From Spirochaetota bacterium (GTDB lineage Bacteria; Spirochaetota; UBA4802; JAFGJZ01): a stretch of DNA of 6,890 nucleotides. Positions within the stretch are counted from its first letter, which is position 1. The number at the start of each line of letters is the position of its first letter. The notes below the pieces were generated by a model. That model made no database searches. It saw only the letters and a program-made list of their open reading frames with translations, and was not told where the DNA came from. This document shows, in pieces, positions 5,678 through 6,890 of this stretch. Position numbers and translations under genes: made by a program. The stretch lies in the NCBI GenBank assembly GCA_023396665.1, contig JAEWVL010000068.1, forward strand, positions 1 through 6,890, given 5' to 3'.

Positions 5678-6890
5678 ATGAAACAGATACTTCTTGGAAA
5701 TGAAGCAATCGCGAGAGGGGCCTGGGAGGCGGGGTGCCATGTAGCCGCCGCCTATCCCGGCACGCCCTCAACAGAAATTCTTGAAACGGTTGCACGGGAT
5801 TATCGTGAGATCAAGGCTCAGTGGTCTCCCAACGAGAAAGTGGCACTTGAAGTGGCCGCAGGCGCCGCAATCGCCGGAGCTCGCTCGCTTTGCGCGATGA
5901 AACATGTCGGCCTTAATGTGGCTGCGGATCCCCTTTTCACCTTCTCTTATACAGGTGTAAACGGAGGACTTGTCATTATCAATGCCGATGATCCGGGAGC
6001 ATGGAGCTCGCAGAACGAACAGGATAACCGGCATATGGCAATCGCGGCAAAGGTTCCCTACCTGGAACCATCAGATCCTCAGGAAGCGAAAGAGTTCGTT
6101 CGCAAAGCCTTTGAACTTTCAGAAGAATACGACAGACCGGTTATCGTGCGCGTTACGACACGCATATCTCATTCCCAGGGCATAGTCGAAACGGGTGAGC
6201 GATTGCAGGTATCCCCCCGTGAATTTATACCGAATATACAGAAATACGTCATGGTTCCCGCACATGCCCGTGTTCGCCATGTCTTTATAGAGGAACAAAT
6301 TCGCAAATTACAGGCTTTTGCCGAAAGTTGTGATTTCAACCGCATGGAAATCAAATCAAAAAAGCGAGGCATCATTACCAGCGGAATCGCTTATGAATAT
6401 GTCAAAGAGGTATGTCCTGACGACTCTGTATTGAAAATCGGCATGTGGCCTTACCCTGACAATATGATTCGCGATTTTGCCTCGCAGGTCGAGACACTTG
6501 TCGTGGTTGAAGAACTCGACCCTGTTATCGAAAATCACGTGAAGTCGCTCGGTATTACGTGTGAAGGTAAATCGTTAATCCCGATCTGCGGAGAATTGAC
6601 CCCTGACATCGTGGACAAGGCTCTCAATAACCGGGCACCTGTGGATTGTTATCCAGTTTTTTCGGAGCCTATACCGCCAAGACCGCCGGCACTCTGCAAA
6701 GGCTGCCCTCATATTGCGGTATTTACAATCATAAACGAGCTGAATCTGACCGTACAGGGGGATATCGGCTGTTATACACTGGGAGCACTGGCTCCTTATA
6801 ACGCGATGCATTCGCAGGGATGTATGGGAGCAAGCGTTTCGATGCATCTCGGCTTTGAAAAGGCACATCCGGAAATAACACGCAAAAGTG
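5678..6890 (+). CDS. iorA: Indolepyruvate:ferredoxin oxidoreductase alpha subunit (partial, 3' end outside window)
   Basis: The frame is open from ATG 5678 to the window edge, giving 404 of the roughly 600 residues usual for IorA. The enzyme is an oxygen-sensitive, thiamine-diphosphate-dependent complex (IorA with IorB) that oxidatively decarboxylates arylpyruvates to arylacetyl-CoA and reduces ferredoxin. The N-terminal pyrimidine-binding domain starts with LLGNEAIARGAWEAG and AAAYPGTPSTEI (residues 5-34) and includes WSPNEKVALE (49-58), whose Glu53 is a candidate for thiamine activation. PRPPALCKGCPH has Cys340 and Cys343, and GDIGCYTLGAL (from residue 361) belongs to the diphosphate-binding domain. 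The end of that domain and the C-terminal ferredoxin-like 4Fe-4S domain lie outside the window. GAGG at 5669-5672 sits five bases before the ATG and supports this start. The gene is on the same strand as the ligase and ACT genes, 167 bp downstream. Confidence 0.93.
   Translation, partial: MKQILLGNEAIARGAWEAGCHVAAAYPGTPSTEILETVARDYREIKAQWSPNEKVALEVAAGAAIAGARSLCAMKHVGLNVAADPLFTFSYTGVNGGLVIINADDPGAWSSQNEQDNRHMAIAAKVPYLEPSDPQEAKEFVRKAFELSEEYDRPVIVRVTTRISHSQGIVETGERLQVSPREFIPNIQKYVMVPAHARVRHVFIEEQIRKLQAFAESCDFNRMEIKSKKRGIITSGIAYEYVKEVCPDDSVLKIGMWPYPDNMIRDFASQVETLVVVEELDPVIENHVKSLGITCEGKSLIPICGELTPDIVDKALNNRAPVDCYPVFSEPIPPRPPALCKGCPHIAVFTIINELNLTVQGDIGCYTLGALAPYNAMHSQGCMGASVSMHLGFEKAHPEITRKS

Overview
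The window holds six protein-coding genes on a chromosomal stretch of moderate GC content. There are no RNA genes, insertion sequences, CRISPR arrays or phage genes. Strong purine-rich ribosome binding sites precede most genes. The oxygen-sensitive indolepyruvate:ferredoxin oxidoreductase gene points to an anaerobic bacterium able to metabolise aromatic amino acids. A Gram-negative anaerobe such as a spirochaete or a deltaproteobacterium-like lineage would fit, but the sequence alone does not fix the taxon.

Left part (1-1830, plus strand): the last 23 codons of a response regulator with an OmpR/PhoB-type winged helix are followed, after one base, by a soluble sensor histidine kinase with three PAS-like domains. 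The kinase has a HisKA_3 (NarX/DesK-type) phosphoacceptor domain and a C-terminal ATPase domain. The two genes are translationally packed, since the kinase's Shine-Dalgarno sequence lies in the last codons of the regulator. The pairing is unusual, and the kinase has His in place of the Gln of the family's HDxxxQ phosphatase motif.

Middle (1821-3407, minus strand): a DEAD-box RNA helicase, RhlB-like in its core, carries a long basic, probably disordered C-terminal tail. It converges on the kinase, and the two reading frames overlap by ten bases that form a perfect palindrome, so both proteins end in Gln-Ala. Its upstream region (3408-3764) is a 357-bp divergent intergenic region with a good minus-strand promoter candidate and a weak plus-strand one.

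Right part (3765-6890, plus strand): a phenylacetate-CoA ligase, a stand-alone tandem ACT-domain protein 12 bp downstream, and, after a 167-bp gap, the first two thirds of iorA, the alpha subunit of indolepyruvate:ferredoxin oxidoreductase. The set is best read as an aryl-acid module. IOR decarboxylates arylpyruvates (from Phe, Tyr, Trp) to arylacetyl-CoA with reduction of ferredoxin. The ligase interconverts arylacetates and arylacetyl-CoA. The ACT protein probably senses an amino acid or related ligand. iorB would be expected just beyond the right edge. This module is known in anaerobes and archaea, so I do not regard it as a new system. The most distinctive points are the atypical two-component pair, the altered phosphatase motif, the ACT protein without an enzyme domain, and a tandem palindromic repeat before iorA.
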